Assembly: GCF_030817535.1 (NCBI RefSeq) | Contig: NZ_JAUSZL010000002.1 | Span: 4,092,001-4,156,000, forward strand | From: Streptomyces sp. V3I8 | GTDB taxonomy: Bacteria > Actinomycetota > Actinomycetes > Streptomycetales > Streptomycetaceae | Length of the DNA: 64,000 nucleotides | Direction: 5' to 3' | In this document: positions 56,682 to 64,000 of the stretch, piece by piece | Layout: each line of letters starts with the position of its first letter | Numbering within the stretch: position 1 is the stretch's first letter | Notes under the pieces: model-generated | Told to the model about the DNA's origin: nothing | The model's database searches: none | The model's input: only the letters and a program-made list of their open reading frames with translations | Position numbers and translations under genes: made by a program

Positions 56682-59335
56682 CCGACGCGCAGACCACCGA
56701 TCTCCGGGCAGCCGCCCGCGACCTGCACGAAGCAGGCCTGTGCGTCCTGCCCATCAAGGCCGACGGCAGCAAGAAGCCCGCCGTGTCCTGGCTCCGGTAC
56801 AAGGTCACCCGCAGCACCCCCGAAGAGCACGACGACTGGTTCGACGGCGACCGCCCGCGCGGCATCGCCGTGGTCTACGGCGGTGTCTCGGGGAACGTCG
56901 AGATGCTGGAGTTCGAGGGCCTCGCCGTTCGTGACGGCGTCCTCGACGAGGTCACCGAGATCATGGAGGGCTCCGGCCTCGGCGAGGTGTGGCAGAGCAT
57001 CACCACCGGGTGGTCGAGCCAGTCCCCTTCCGGCGGCGTGCACTACCGGGTCCGTGTCGAGGACGGCGTCGCCGGCAACAAGAAGCTGGCCAGTCGTCTC
57101 GCCCGTGAGGACGAGTACACCGCGGAAGAACGGCAGCGCGTCGCCGAGAAACCCAACTCGAAGATCGTGCGAGTCCTCATCGAGACGCGCGGTGAGGGCG
57201 GCTACGGGCTGGTCGAGCCGTCCGACGGCCCGGTCCACGCCTCCGGGCGTCCGTACGTCCGCCTGGCCGGCGGGCCCGGCAGCATCCCGACCCTCGACGC
57301 GGACACGCTCGAAGCGGTGCACGCCGTCTGCCAGATGGTCGACGCGATGCCCCGCGAGGAGAAGGCGAAGACCGCGCCGCGTCCGAAGCGTGAGCTTCCC
57401 GAGGGCGGCGTCCGGCCGGGTGACGACTTCGAGGCCCGCACGGATTGGCCGCAGATCATCGGCGACGAGTTCGATCCGATCTTCACGCGCGGTAGCACCA
57501 CGTACTGGCGCCGCAAGGGGAAGAGCCAGGGGTTTTCGGCGACGACCGGCCACGCTGCGGACCGCGACCGCCTGTACGTCTTCACCACCTCGACGACGTT
57601 CGAGTCCGAGACGCCCTACGACAAGTTCGCTGCGTACACCCACCTCACGCAGGGCGGCACCGGCGCGGAGCATTTCAAGCGCGCCGCTGCCGAACTGCGC
57701 GGTCGCGGGTACGGCACCGAGTCTCCTCGGCGGCGTCTGTCCTCCGTCCCCGCGCAGCACTTCGCCGACGGCTCATCGGCGCTCGACGCCGAGCACGCCC
57801 CCGATACACAGGAGGGGTTCGAGGGCGGGCCGCAGCTGCGCTCCGTCTCTTCCCGCCCCGAGCTGGACATCACCAACGAGGCCGACGGCATCGACGGCGT
57901 CCTGCAGCTCATGAAGGACGGCCGTCTGCCCGACCTGTACACCCGGTCCGGCGGCCCCTGCTGGGTCTACCGCGACGACAACGACGACCCGATCGTCCAG
58001 CAGCTCGGCGCCGACAACCTCCGCGCCTACCTCGCCGACCACGTGTCCAGCTTCACGCTGAAGCGGAACCCGCTCACCGAGCAGCTGGAGGAAGAGCGGG
58101 AGCTGCTCATGCCCAAGAGCTGCTCGACGATCCTGGGTCGGAAGACGTGGCCGCTGCCGATCCTGCGCGGCATCGTCACCTCGCCCGTGGTCCGTCCGGA
58201 CGGGTCTCTGCTCGACGCCCTCGGCTACGACCGCGCCACGGGCCTGTACCTCGAACCACGCGTGCCGCTGCGCCGCCTCGCTCCGCAGGTGACCCGCGAC
58301 AGCCTCGACCGGGCGAAGGCCATCGTCCTGGACCAGGTGCTGAAGGACTTCCCGTGGGTCGGCCCGAGCGACCGCGCGCACTTCCTCGGCGCCCTGCTGA
58401 CCCCGATTCTCCGCCCCTACTTCCACGGCGCGACTCCGATGTTCGTGCTCACCGCGACCGCCGCAGGGTCCGGAAAGAGCCTGCTCAAGGACATCTTTCG
58501 ATACTGCTACGGCATCGCTGACACGGCCTGGCCCGAGAACGACACCGAGCTGCGCAAGAGCATCACCACCCAGCTGTACGGCACAGGCCAGCCCGTCGTC
58601 GTCCTCGACAACCTGCCCAACGGATACGTCATCAAGAGCCCGGTCCTGTCCGCACTGCTGACCTCCGAGGTGTGGGGGGACCGCGTCCTCGGATCCACAT
58701 CCAAGGTCACGATGCCCAACGACAGGCTGTGGATCGTCACCGGCAACGCGCTGCGCACCGGCGGCGACAACCGGCGCCGCGTCTTCTGGGTCCGCCTGGA
58801 TCCCGACTGCCCGGATCCCGACCAGCGCGACAACTTCACCGTCGGCGACCTCCGCCCGTGGCTGCGCCAGCACGCCTCAACTCTGGTCGCTGCCCTGGTG
58901 ACGTTGGTGCGGGCCTGGATCGCCGCGGGGGCGCCCCAAGTCCGCGTCCGTAAAGGCGACTACAGCCACTGGGCCAGCCTCATCGCCGGCCTTCTCCACT
59001 TCCTCGGGGTCGAAGGCTGGAATGCCGACCGTGAGGAGGCCCGCGACCAGGACGACGAGCTGCAGGAATGGGCCCTCTTCCTGGAGATGTGGCGCGAGAC
59101 CTACGGCTCGGAACCCCTGGCCACAGGCGCTCTCATCAAGGGCTTGCCCCTCCACGTACCTCGCAAGGGCGACGACCCGCCGAGCGCGAACCAGCTGGGC
59201 ATCTGGCTGAAGGCTCGGCAGGGCCGCTACTTCGGCACGCACAAGGTCGTGATGGTCGTCGACAGCCACCGGAAGCAAAACCTGTGGCGCGTCGAGGTCC
59301 ATGCCGACCGCGGCGCCGGAAGGCACGAATCGTGA
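56678..59335 (+). CDS. Bifunctional primase-polymerase / ATPase replication protein
   Basis: An 885-residue replication protein. The N-terminal part (about 5-230) is a prim-pol domain: LHEAGLCVLPIKADGSKKPA, GIAVVYGG, WQSITTGWSSQSPSGGVHYR. The C-terminal part has a P-loop, ATAAGSGKS near 592-600, VVVLDNLPNG near 640 and DRLWIVTGNALRTGGDNRRR (sensor/arginine finger), like primase-associated helicases of plasmids and phages. It should start replication of the excised element at the adjacent repeats. TTG 56678 overlaps the previous stop (TTGA) and follows GGGGAG. Confidence 0.85.
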   Translation: MTDAQTTDLRAAARDLHEAGLCVLPIKADGSKKPAVSWLRYKVTRSTPEEHDDWFDGDRPRGIAVVYGGVSGNVEMLEFEGLAVRDGVLDEVTEIMEGSGLGEVWQSITTGWSSQSPSGGVHYRVRVEDGVAGNKKLASRLAREDEYTAEERQRVAEKPNSKIVRVLIETRGEGGYGLVEPSDGPVHASGRPYVRLAGGPGSIPTLDADTLEAVHAVCQMVDAMPREEKAKTAPRPKRELPEGGVRPGDDFEARTDWPQIIGDEFDPIFTRGSTTYWRRKGKSQGFSATTGHAADRDRLYVFTTSTTFESETPYDKFAAYTHLTQGGTGAEHFKRAAAELRGRGYGTESPRRRLSSVPAQHFADGSSALDAEHAPDTQEGFEGGPQLRSVSSRPELDITNEADGIDGVLQLMKDGRLPDLYTRSGGPCWVYRDDNDDPIVQQLGADNLRAYLADHVSSFTLKRNPLTEQLEEERELLMPKSCSTILGRKTWPLPILRGIVTSPVVRPDGSLLDALGYDRATGLYLEPRVPLRRLAPQVTRDSLDRAKAIVLDQVLKDFPWVGPSDRAHFLGALLTPILRPYFHGATPMFVLTATAAGSGKSLLKDIFRYCYGIADTAWPENDTELRKSITTQLYGTGQPVVVLDNLPNGYVIKSPVLSALLTSEVWGDRVLGSTSKVTMPNDRLWIVTGNALRTGGDNRRRVFWVRLDPDCPDPDQRDNFTVGDLRPWLRQHASTLVAALVTLVRAWIAAGAPQVRVRKGDYSHWASLIAGLLHFLGVEGWNADREEARDQDDELQEWALFLEMWRETYGSEPLATGALIKGLPLHVPRKGDDPPSANQLGIWLKARQGRYFGTHKVVMVVDSHRKQNLWRVEVHADRGAGRHES

Positions 59336-59345
59336 CCGGCCGTTC

Positions 59346-59670
59346 TGCGGGGAGTGCGGGGACTCTGCGGGGACCTGTGCGGGGACTCCGACCGGCCTCC
59401 GCACCCGGCCCGGCCTGCACGGACGCGGGGACGCGGGGACTTGCGGGGACTTGCACCGCTCCCCTGTATGGCGCACGCGTCCCACATGCATCGCGTATCG
59501 CACATTCCGCCGGTCGTCACGGATCAGTTCTGAAGCTCTCCGTCATCAAGGGCTTTCTCAAGTCCCCGCAAGTCCCCGCATCCCCGCAAAACCCCTGATC
59601 AGACCGGATGGAGAGGCCCTCCCGACTCCCCGCAGCGACTCCCCGGAGTCCCCGCAGTCCCCGCAAAGAC
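59346..59670. repeat. Iteron-like array of TGCGGGGACT in both orientations (candidate origin)
   Basis: Between the prim-pol and helicase genes, TGCGGGGACT-type units begin at about 59346, 59355, 59366, 59378, 59425, 59433 and 59443. AGTCCCCGCA-type units in reverse occur at 59561, 59571, about 59579, 59624 and 59635-59665. The two clusters face each other across about 110 bases of unrelated, less GC-rich sequence. The whole gap (59336-59693) has no gene. This is the expected place and form for a replication origin of the element. Confidence 0.75.
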
Positions 59671-59693
59671 CCAGCAAACGAAACGAGGTGACC

Positions 59694-61313
59694 ATGACCA
59701 CGACCGCCTTCACACCCCGCCCGTACCAGCTCGACGCCATCGAGGCGCTCCGCAAGGGATGGGCCGCCGGTCAGAACCGCGTGGCCGTCGTTCTCCCGAC
59801 CGGCGCCGGTAAGACCGTCGTCTTCTCCCACCTGGCTCACCAGATGCTCGAAGGCCTCGGCCACCGCCGCGTCCTCGTCATCGCCCACAGGGAAGAGTTG
59901 ATCGAGCAGGCCGCTTCCAAGCTGCTCGCCGTGGACCCGATGCTGCGGGTCGGCATCGTCAAGGCTCAGCGCGACGACCACGCCGAAGCGGACGTGATCG
60001 TGGCCAGCGTCCAGACCCTGGCGGTAGCCCGGCGCCGCGAGGCGATCAAGGACATCGGCCTGATCATCGTGGACGAGTGCCACCACGCCGCCGCCCGTAC
60101 CTACATGGAGGTGCTCAAGCACTTCGGTGCCTGGGACGGCGTGCCGGTGGCCGGCTTCACCGCGACGATGACGAGGACCGACGGCGGCCTGGCCGAGGTC
60201 TGGCAGGACGTCGTGATGCGGCTCGACATCCTCGACATGATCTCCGACGGATACCTGTGCGACGTCCGTGGGAAGTCGATCACGGTCGACACGTTGGACC
60301 TGAACCGAGTGAAGACCCGCGGCGGCGACCTGGTCGATGGCCAGCTCGGCAAGGAACTTGAGGACTCCGGCGCCATCGACGCGATCGCCAAGGCGTATGC
60401 CGAGCTGGCGGCGGACCGAGCCGGGGTCGTCTTCACCCCGACCGTGGCGACCGCCCAGTCCGCCGCCGCCGCGCTCACCGCGGTCGGCATCACGGCGGCC
60501 CCGGTCTGGGGCGCCATGGGCAAGGACGAGCGCCGCTCGACCCTCGCCCGGTACGCGTCCGGTGACGTGCAGGTGCTCACCAACTGCATGGTGCTCACCG
60601 AGGGGTTCGACGCCCCGCACACCAGCTGCATCGTGGTCGCCCGGCCGACCAAGAGCCCCGGCCTGTACGTGCAGATGGTCGGCCGCGGCCTGCGTCCGGC
60701 GCCCGGCAAGCGGGACGCGCTGCTGCTCGACGTGATGGGCGCCGCGTCCCGGCACAAGCTCGCCTCGATGGTCGACCTGACCGAGCGCGAGGTGGGCGAG
60801 GCGGAGGAGGGCAAGTCGCTCCGGCAGGTCGCCGAGGAGCACGTCGCCAGCGAGAAGCGGCGCGCGCTCGCCGCTCGGGTGACCACCGAGGAGATCAACC
60901 TGTTCGGCCAGTCCGCGATCCGGTGGCTGCGGACCGAAGACGGTACGTGGTTCATCCGTCTCACCGGCTCGATGTTCCTGTTCCTGGTCCGGGACCCCGG
61001 GACCCGGATGTACCGGATGCGCCGGTACTCGCAGTCGGACGGTGTGCACCCGCCGAAGGACGACATCGCCCGCCCGCTCCCGGAGGCACTGGCCTGGTTG
61101 GAGCAGCAGGCCAAGGTGCTCGCTCCCGGGGCGTTCGTCGCACGCGAGGCCTCGTGGCGCCGCGGTGCGGCCAGCGCCAAGCAGGTGGGTCTGTGCCGCC
61201 GGCTCGGCATCAAGGTGCCGCGCGGCAGCACGTCGGGCGAGGTCGCCGACCTGATCGACCAGGACCGCGTGGGCCGCGTGCTCGGCCAACTGATCCTTCC
61301 CGCCGCTGCATGA
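59694..61313 (+). CDS. DEAD/DEAH-box superfamily II helicase
   Basis: A 539-residue helicase. Motifs are Q-motif-like FTPRPYQLDAIEAL, Walker A LPTGAGKT (34-41), VLVIAHREELIEQA (Ia), DECHH (II, about 125), GFTATMTR (III), VLTEGFDAP (V) and QMVGRGLRPAPGK (VI). The C-terminal 150 residues carry an extra domain. It is like phage and plasmid helicases and probably works with the prim-pol. CGAGGTGACC precedes ATG 59694. Confidence 0.93.
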   Translation: MTTTAFTPRPYQLDAIEALRKGWAAGQNRVAVVLPTGAGKTVVFSHLAHQMLEGLGHRRVLVIAHREELIEQAASKLLAVDPMLRVGIVKAQRDDHAEADVIVASVQTLAVARRREAIKDIGLIIVDECHHAAARTYMEVLKHFGAWDGVPVAGFTATMTRTDGGLAEVWQDVVMRLDILDMISDGYLCDVRGKSITVDTLDLNRVKTRGGDLVDGQLGKELEDSGAIDAIAKAYAELAADRAGVVFTPTVATAQSAAAALTAVGITAAPVWGAMGKDERRSTLARYASGDVQVLTNCMVLTEGFDAPHTSCIVVARPTKSPGLYVQMVGRGLRPAPGKRDALLLDVMGAASRHKLASMVDLTEREVGEAEEGKSLRQVAEEHVASEKRRALAARVTTEEINLFGQSAIRWLRTEDGTWFIRLTGSMFLFLVRDPGTRMYRMRRYSQSDGVHPPKDDIARPLPEALAWLEQQAKVLAPGAFVAREASWRRGAASAKQVGLCRRLGIKVPRGSTSGEVADLIDQDRVGRVLGQLILPAAA

Positions 61314-61314
61314 C

Positions 61315-61343
61315 GGCCGGGCCTGTTGCTACCAGGCCCGGCC
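61315..61343 (+). terminator. Hairpin after helicase gene
   Basis: GGCCGGGCCTG and CAGGCCCGGCC arms with a seven-base loop start two bases after the helicase stop. Confidence 0.65.
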
Positions 61344-61371
61344 CTCCACCCATCACACCACGGAGGACCAC

Positions 61372-61896
61372 ATGACCAAGATCGAACCCAACCCGCACAG
61401 CCCGTACGCCGACGCCGCCCCGGACGCGCGCCACATCTTCCCCACCCCGGTCTTCTTCTCGCCCGCGGCCCCCGGCGTCCTCGCCCTGACGGCCTGCGAG
61501 GGCATGGCCGTCGTCCCCGAAACCCTCGTCGAGACCGGGCCGGACGCCGGACTGCCCGAGGGGCTGTGCGCGGCCTGCGTGACCGTCATGCAGGGCGGCG
61601 CCCCGCCGGAGCGGACATCGTCAGCATGCGGCGAGTGCGGGAGCGCGACCTACCACGACACCCTGTGCGCCCTGTGCCGGCAGGAGAAGCACGAGGCATG
61701 GTGGCCGACCCGCGGAGAGGCCCCGGCCGCCGAGGGACCGGCCGCGCCGTGCGGCAAGTGCAAGCAGCCCTTCGACCCGGCCGACCGACGCTTCGCCGGG
61801 CGGGCCCGGTACGGCGAGTCCCCGTACTGCCGCGGCTGCGTCGGCCGCTGCCACGACAGCGAGATCGCCGACCACCGGTGCGTCATCTGCGCCTGA
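61372..61896 (+). CDS. CxxC-rich zinc-ribbon protein
   Basis: A 174-residue protein with several cysteine pairs: CAAC, CGEC with CALC, CGKC with CRGC, and a final CHDSEIADHRCVIC. This suggests two or three zinc ribbons. Proteins of this kind are common in actinomycete elements and phages, without known function. GGAGG is six bases before ATG 61372. Confidence 0.7.
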   Translation: MTKIEPNPHSPYADAAPDARHIFPTPVFFSPAAPGVLALTACEGMAVVPETLVETGPDAGLPEGLCAACVTVMQGGAPPERTSSACGECGSATYHDTLCALCRQEKHEAWWPTRGEAPAAEGPAAPCGKCKQPFDPADRRFAGRARYGESPYCRGCVGRCHDSEIADHRCVICA

Positions 61897-61903
61897 CCAC
61901 GCC

Positions 61904-61930
61904 GGGGCCCGCAGTCGACCTGCGGGCCCC
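61904..61930 (+). terminator. Hairpin after zinc-ribbon gene
   Basis: GGGGCCCGCAG and CTGCGGGCCCC arms with a five-base loop start eight bases after the stop codon. Confidence 0.65.
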
Positions 61931-61959
61931 GGGCCCGGCCGCCCACCACGGAGGAACCC

Positions 61960-62157
61960 ATGCACGTCACACCCTGCCGCTGCGGACGGACCCGCCAGCG
62001 TGGCCAGTACCTGTGCCGCGGCTGCTGGTACCGCCTGTCCGCCATCACCCGCAAGCGCCTGAGCACTCGCGACAGCAAAGCCTTCCTGCGCCTGCGCGAG
62101 CTGAACCGACAGCTCGACGAAGGCAAGCCCCTGCCCGACATGGAGGTCAGCGCATGA
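61960..62157 (+). CDS. Small basic zinc-finger-like protein
   Basis: A 65-residue basic protein with two Cys pairs (CRC near the start and CRGC) followed by a helix RLSAITRKRLSTRDSKAFLR. It may bind nucleic acid. GGAGGAA lies six bases before ATG 61960. It overlaps the next gene (ATGA). Confidence 0.65.
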   Translation: MHVTPCRCGRTRQRGQYLCRGCWYRLSAITRKRLSTRDSKAFLRLRELNRQLDEGKPLPDMEVSA

Positions 62158-62504
62158 CCCGAACCGCGTGCATCCTGTGCTGGGCGTACCTGCTCGGCTC
62201 CGGACTCACCACCTACTGCGCCGCCGCCAGCGCCGAGAACCACGCCCCCGAATACGCGGCTGGCCTCGGCACGGTCACCGTCCTGCTCGTCACCGCCGCC
62301 GTCCGCGAGTACATCGCCGCCGACGAACGACGCGCCGAAGCCGTCCGCGCCGAGCGAGCTGCACGCCTCCACGGCCAGGTCGCCACACGGGGCATGCGCG
62401 CCACCCTGGCCAACCTGCACCAGGACGCGTGCTGTGACCTCTGGTGGCCGAGCTGCGGTCTCCAGCACGCCAGCACCTGCAAGACCCAGCGGAGGTCTGT
62501 ATGA
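62154..62504 (+). CDS. Small membrane-associated element protein
   Basis: A 116-residue protein with two hydrophobic segments (ACILCWAYLLGSGLTTYCAA and YAAGLGTVTVLLVTAAV), a basic/acidic helix, and a late CCDLWWPSCGLQHASTC cluster. No family recognised. ATGA overlaps on both sides couple it to its neighbours. Confidence 0.6.
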   Translation: MTRTACILCWAYLLGSGLTTYCAAASAENHAPEYAAGLGTVTVLLVTAAVREYIAADERRAEAVRAERAARLHGQVATRGMRATLANLHQDACCDLWWPSCGLQHASTCKTQRRSV

Positions 62505-62746
62505 CCGGGCCGCGGCGGCACACCGCCAGCACCATCACGGACGACGACCTCGACGCGCTGTACGACAACGCGACCCGCGGGTGGCGCCGCGGCGACGACT
62601 GGAAGAAGCGCGCCCTCGCCGCCGAGGCCGCCGTCCAGCGCGCCGACCGGCTCGCCCGCCGGTGGGCCATCTTCCGTACGCACGGCGGCGCCGCCGTCGA
62701 ACTGCGCGCAGCCCTCGCCGAGCCGAAGGAACAGAGCGACAAGTGA
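62501..62746 (+). CDS. Small hypothetical protein
   Basis: An 81-residue charged helical protein (DDDLDALYDNATRGWRRGDD, then KKRALAAEAAVQRADRLARR), probably a coiled coil. GGAGG lies before ATG 62501, which overlaps the previous stop. No family recognised. Confidence 0.6.
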   Translation: MTGPRRHTASTITDDDLDALYDNATRGWRRGDDWKKRALAAEAAVQRADRLARRWAIFRTHGGAAVELRAALAEPKEQSDK

Positions 62747-63366
62747 CCACGTGCGGACTGTGCGAGCGCCAGCTGGAACACGGCTACCTGTGCCCCGGCT
62801 GCGCTCGCGCCCTGGCCGAACGGCTGGAGCAGCTGCCCACCCTGTACGCCGAGGTCGCCGAGTGCCTCGTGCCTCGGCGCTCCGGGTGGGGCGACATCAT
62901 CGCGACCAAGGGCGCGGCCGGCCCCCGCAGCCCGCTCGACGAGGACGTGCTCGACACCGTGAACGGGGTCCGCGCCGCCGAGGTGATCCACCTGTGGCGC
63001 GTGGACGTCCAGCGGGAGCGCTGGCCCGACCACGGGGAGCCGCCGCCGGCCCGGCTCGCCGCAGACTGCCGGTGGCTGGTCATGGAGATGGAGTGGACCA
63101 CCGAGCACTACCCGGCCGTCGGCGACTTGGCGCGGGAGGTCCGGGAGCTGGAGAAGCAGGCCCGGTCCATCGTCGGCGACCCGGTGCCGAGGCGGCAGCG
63201 GATCGGCACGTGCATCGCGGCCACCGACAGCGAGGGCGGCGTGTGCGGGGCGGTCCTGTCCCGTCTTCCTGGCGAGGAACTGCGGTGCCGCTGGTGTGGG
63301 ACGGCGTACCGGACACAGCAGGAAATCCTTTTGCTGCACCACTTCCAGCCGGAGCAGTCGGCATGA
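62743..63366 (+). CDS. Zinc-ribbon hypothetical protein
   Basis: A 207-residue protein with an N-terminal ribbon (CGLCERQLEHGYLCPGC), a helical middle (PTLYAEVAECLVPRRSGWGD) and a C-terminal CxnC pair ending CRWCGTAYRTQQEI. The last part is like the ribbon-HTH end of small phage proteins. GTG 62743 overlaps the previous stop (GTGA). Confidence 0.68.
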   Translation: MTTCGLCERQLEHGYLCPGCARALAERLEQLPTLYAEVAECLVPRRSGWGDIIATKGAAGPRSPLDEDVLDTVNGVRAAEVIHLWRVDVQRERWPDHGEPPPARLAADCRWLVMEMEWTTEHYPAVGDLAREVRELEKQARSIVGDPVPRRQRIGTCIAATDSEGGVCGAVLSRLPGEELRCRWCGTAYRTQQEILLLHHFQPEQSA

Positions 63367-63371
63367 CCCAC

Positions 63372-63401
63372 TTGCCCGTGACACTAGTGTCACGCTAAGG
63401 T
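63372..63401 (+). promoter_or_regulatory. Promoter with a perfect 16-base palindrome
   Basis: TTGCCC (63372-63377) and TAAGGT (63396-63401) are 18 bases apart. Between them lies the perfect palindrome GTGACACTAGTGTCAC (63378-63393). A repressor dimer bound there would block transcription. The likely start point is close to GTG 63409, implying a leaderless mRNA. Confidence 0.65.
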
Positions 63402-63408
63402 GGTGGAC

Positions 63409-63654
63409 GTGCCAACACCTGATTGGCGCGAACGAGTTGTGGCCGAGGACCGAGAGCAAGAGCGGCTGCTGAACCTGATCTCAGGCAGTGCCCGGAGGCG
63501 AGCGGCAGCGCTCGAAGACGGAGTGCGCGAGCTGGGAACCAGAGAGGCAGTCGCCGAGGACCTCGGCATCGACTCCAGCGCAGTAAGAAGATCCATCCTC
63601 CGGTACGGCACGGGCACCCTACGCCCAGGCCGGACCCCGAAGACAACCGAATAG
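63409..63654 (+). CDS. Small HTH protein
   Basis: An 81-residue protein with a helix-turn-helix-like segment ELGTREAVAEDLGIDSSAVR preceded by a helical region (EDREQERLLNLISGSARRRA). An in-frame GTG at 63400 is an alternative start but lies inside the -10 region. It may bind the palindrome in its own promoter. Confidence 0.65.
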   Translation: MPTPDWRERVVAEDREQERLLNLISGSARRRAAALEDGVRELGTREAVAEDLGIDSSAVRRSILRYGTGTLRPGRTPKTTE

Positions 63655-63737
63655 GCCCGGAAAGCGGGCAACCCCGGCAAGCCGACCCTACCGGCCGCCG
63701 GGGCACCACTTGATCACGAGAGAGATGGAAGCTCCTC

Positions 63738-63887
63738 ATGACCCAGCCGAACCCTAGCGCGCCCCCGCCGGCACAGATCACCCCCGTCGCCGACGACGCC
63801 AACGCGACCGCCGTGCAGCTCATCGAGCGCGCCAATGCCGACTACACCGACGCCGAAGCCCGCCGCCAGCGGGGCGGTGGCCACTGA
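63738..63887 (+). CDS. Very small hypothetical protein
   Basis: A 49-residue frame: MTQPNPSAPPPAQITPVADD, then ATAVQLIERANADYTDAEAR and a Gly/His end. The Shine-Dalgarno is weak (GATGGAAG). Its stop overlaps the next ATG (TGATG), which supports it being translated. Confidence 0.5.
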   Translation: MTQPNPSAPPPAQITPVADDANATAVQLIERANADYTDAEARRQRGGGH

Positions 63888-64000
63888 TGGGTAACCAGCC
63901 GCTCCCCGAGCCCGTCCGCGACTTGCTCAACGCGGTCCTCGAAGCAATCGACCTCCCGTATCCGGCGACCACCGGCGGCGCCGAGGCGCACGACCTGCTC
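63887..64000 (+). CDS. Hypothetical protein, 3-prime end outside window
   Basis: The frame MGNQPLPEPVRDLLNAVLEA followed by IDLPYPATTGGAEAHDLL is open to the edge. It starts within the stop of the gene before. Its first 38 residues give no family assignment. Confidence 0.55.
   Translation, partial: MGNQPLPEPVRDLLNAVLEAIDLPYPATTGGAEAHDLL

Larger units (their letters stand above)
52299..64000. mobile_element. Integrated element (AICE/prophage-like), left end and early region
   Basis: The element starts at the tRNA-Lys att half and runs off the window. It contains a tyrosine integrase, a repressor/cro-like switch, an excisionase-like HTH protein, a prim-pol/ATPase, an iteron-like array, a DEAD/DEAH helicase and many small overlapping genes. 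This is the early/replication module of either an actinomycete integrative conjugative element, a prophage or a satellite. No FtsK-like transfer gene, terminase, portal or capsid gene is in view, so the type stays open. Confidence 0.8.

Noticed and set aside
59336-59693. Coding sequence between prim-pol and helicase
   Set aside because: Every frame gives Cys/Gly/Thr or Pro/Ser repeats produced by the GCGGGGACT units.

Overview
The window is very GC-rich (roughly 70 percent or more) actinobacterial DNA with strong third-position GC, GTG and TTG starts, AGGAGG-type ribosome binding sites and typical Streptomyces families. It is almost certainly a Streptomyces chromosome with an integrated genetic element at the right end. 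From memory, not from a search, the gene order from about 1 to 48700 resembles the csoR/pst to atrA to M23-peptidase stretch of the S. coelicolor core chromosome.

Layout. 1-9.7 kb is a phosphate and metal region: the end of a CHAD protein, a Nudix hydrolase, a lipoprotein, a CsoR copper-type repressor with its operator, a low-affinity phosphate uptake pair (DUF47 plus Pit), and the high-affinity pstSCAB operon (minus strand) behind a clear PHO box, with a 17-bp hairpin between pstS and pstC. 10-14.6 kb holds a bicovalent-FAD oxidoreductase, a PAP2 phosphatase, a lytic transglycosylase/NlpC-P60 hydrolase and small proteins. 15.0-22.5 kb is a compact, translationally coupled operon encoding a type IV secretion-like machine (small two-helix protein, VirB8-like protein, TrbL/VirB6-like protein, SCO6880-family protein, VirB4-like ATPase, coupling-protein-like protein) with no visible relaxase. 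23.2-28.4 kb is a complete minus-strand rRNA operon (16S-23S-5S). 29-34.2 kb holds a MarR/MFS pair, a PAS-PP2C-HATPase phosphatase and NDH-2. 34.6-42.2 kb is a developmental and regulatory block: an AtrA-like TetR regulator, an ECF-like sigma factor fused to a zinc finger, a membrane helix and an NPCBM-like domain, an asparagine synthase-like gene and an NsdA-type sporulation-associated gene. The last two each carry a one-base frameshift. 42.3-48.2 kb holds lhgO, trmB, a PrsW protease, an aldo/keto reductase and an M23 peptidase under a c-di-AMP (ydaO) riboswitch, followed by initiator tRNA-Met. 48.8-51.3 kb is a MarR-centred cluster with a RibD-like fusion and GTP cyclohydrolase II, all apparently sharing one operator type.

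From 52299 to the right edge is an integrated element. A 3-prime half tRNA-Lys forms its left attachment site, next to a tyrosine integrase. It is followed by a divergent repressor/cro-like switch with repeated 16-bp operators, an excisionase-like protein, a prim-pol/ATPase replication protein, a 330-bp iteron-like array, a DEAD/DEAH helicase and a run of overlapping small CxxC-rich proteins. The right end and the intact tRNA-Lys lie outside the window. No transfer (FtsK-like) or virion structural genes are visible, so it could be an AICE, a prophage or a satellite.

The most interesting candidates are the relaxase-less type IV secretion-like operon, the two-orientation iteron array and operator switch of the element, the fused sigma factor, the MarR-riboflavin regulon, and a promoter-plus-hairpin locus that may encode a small RNA or a long leader.
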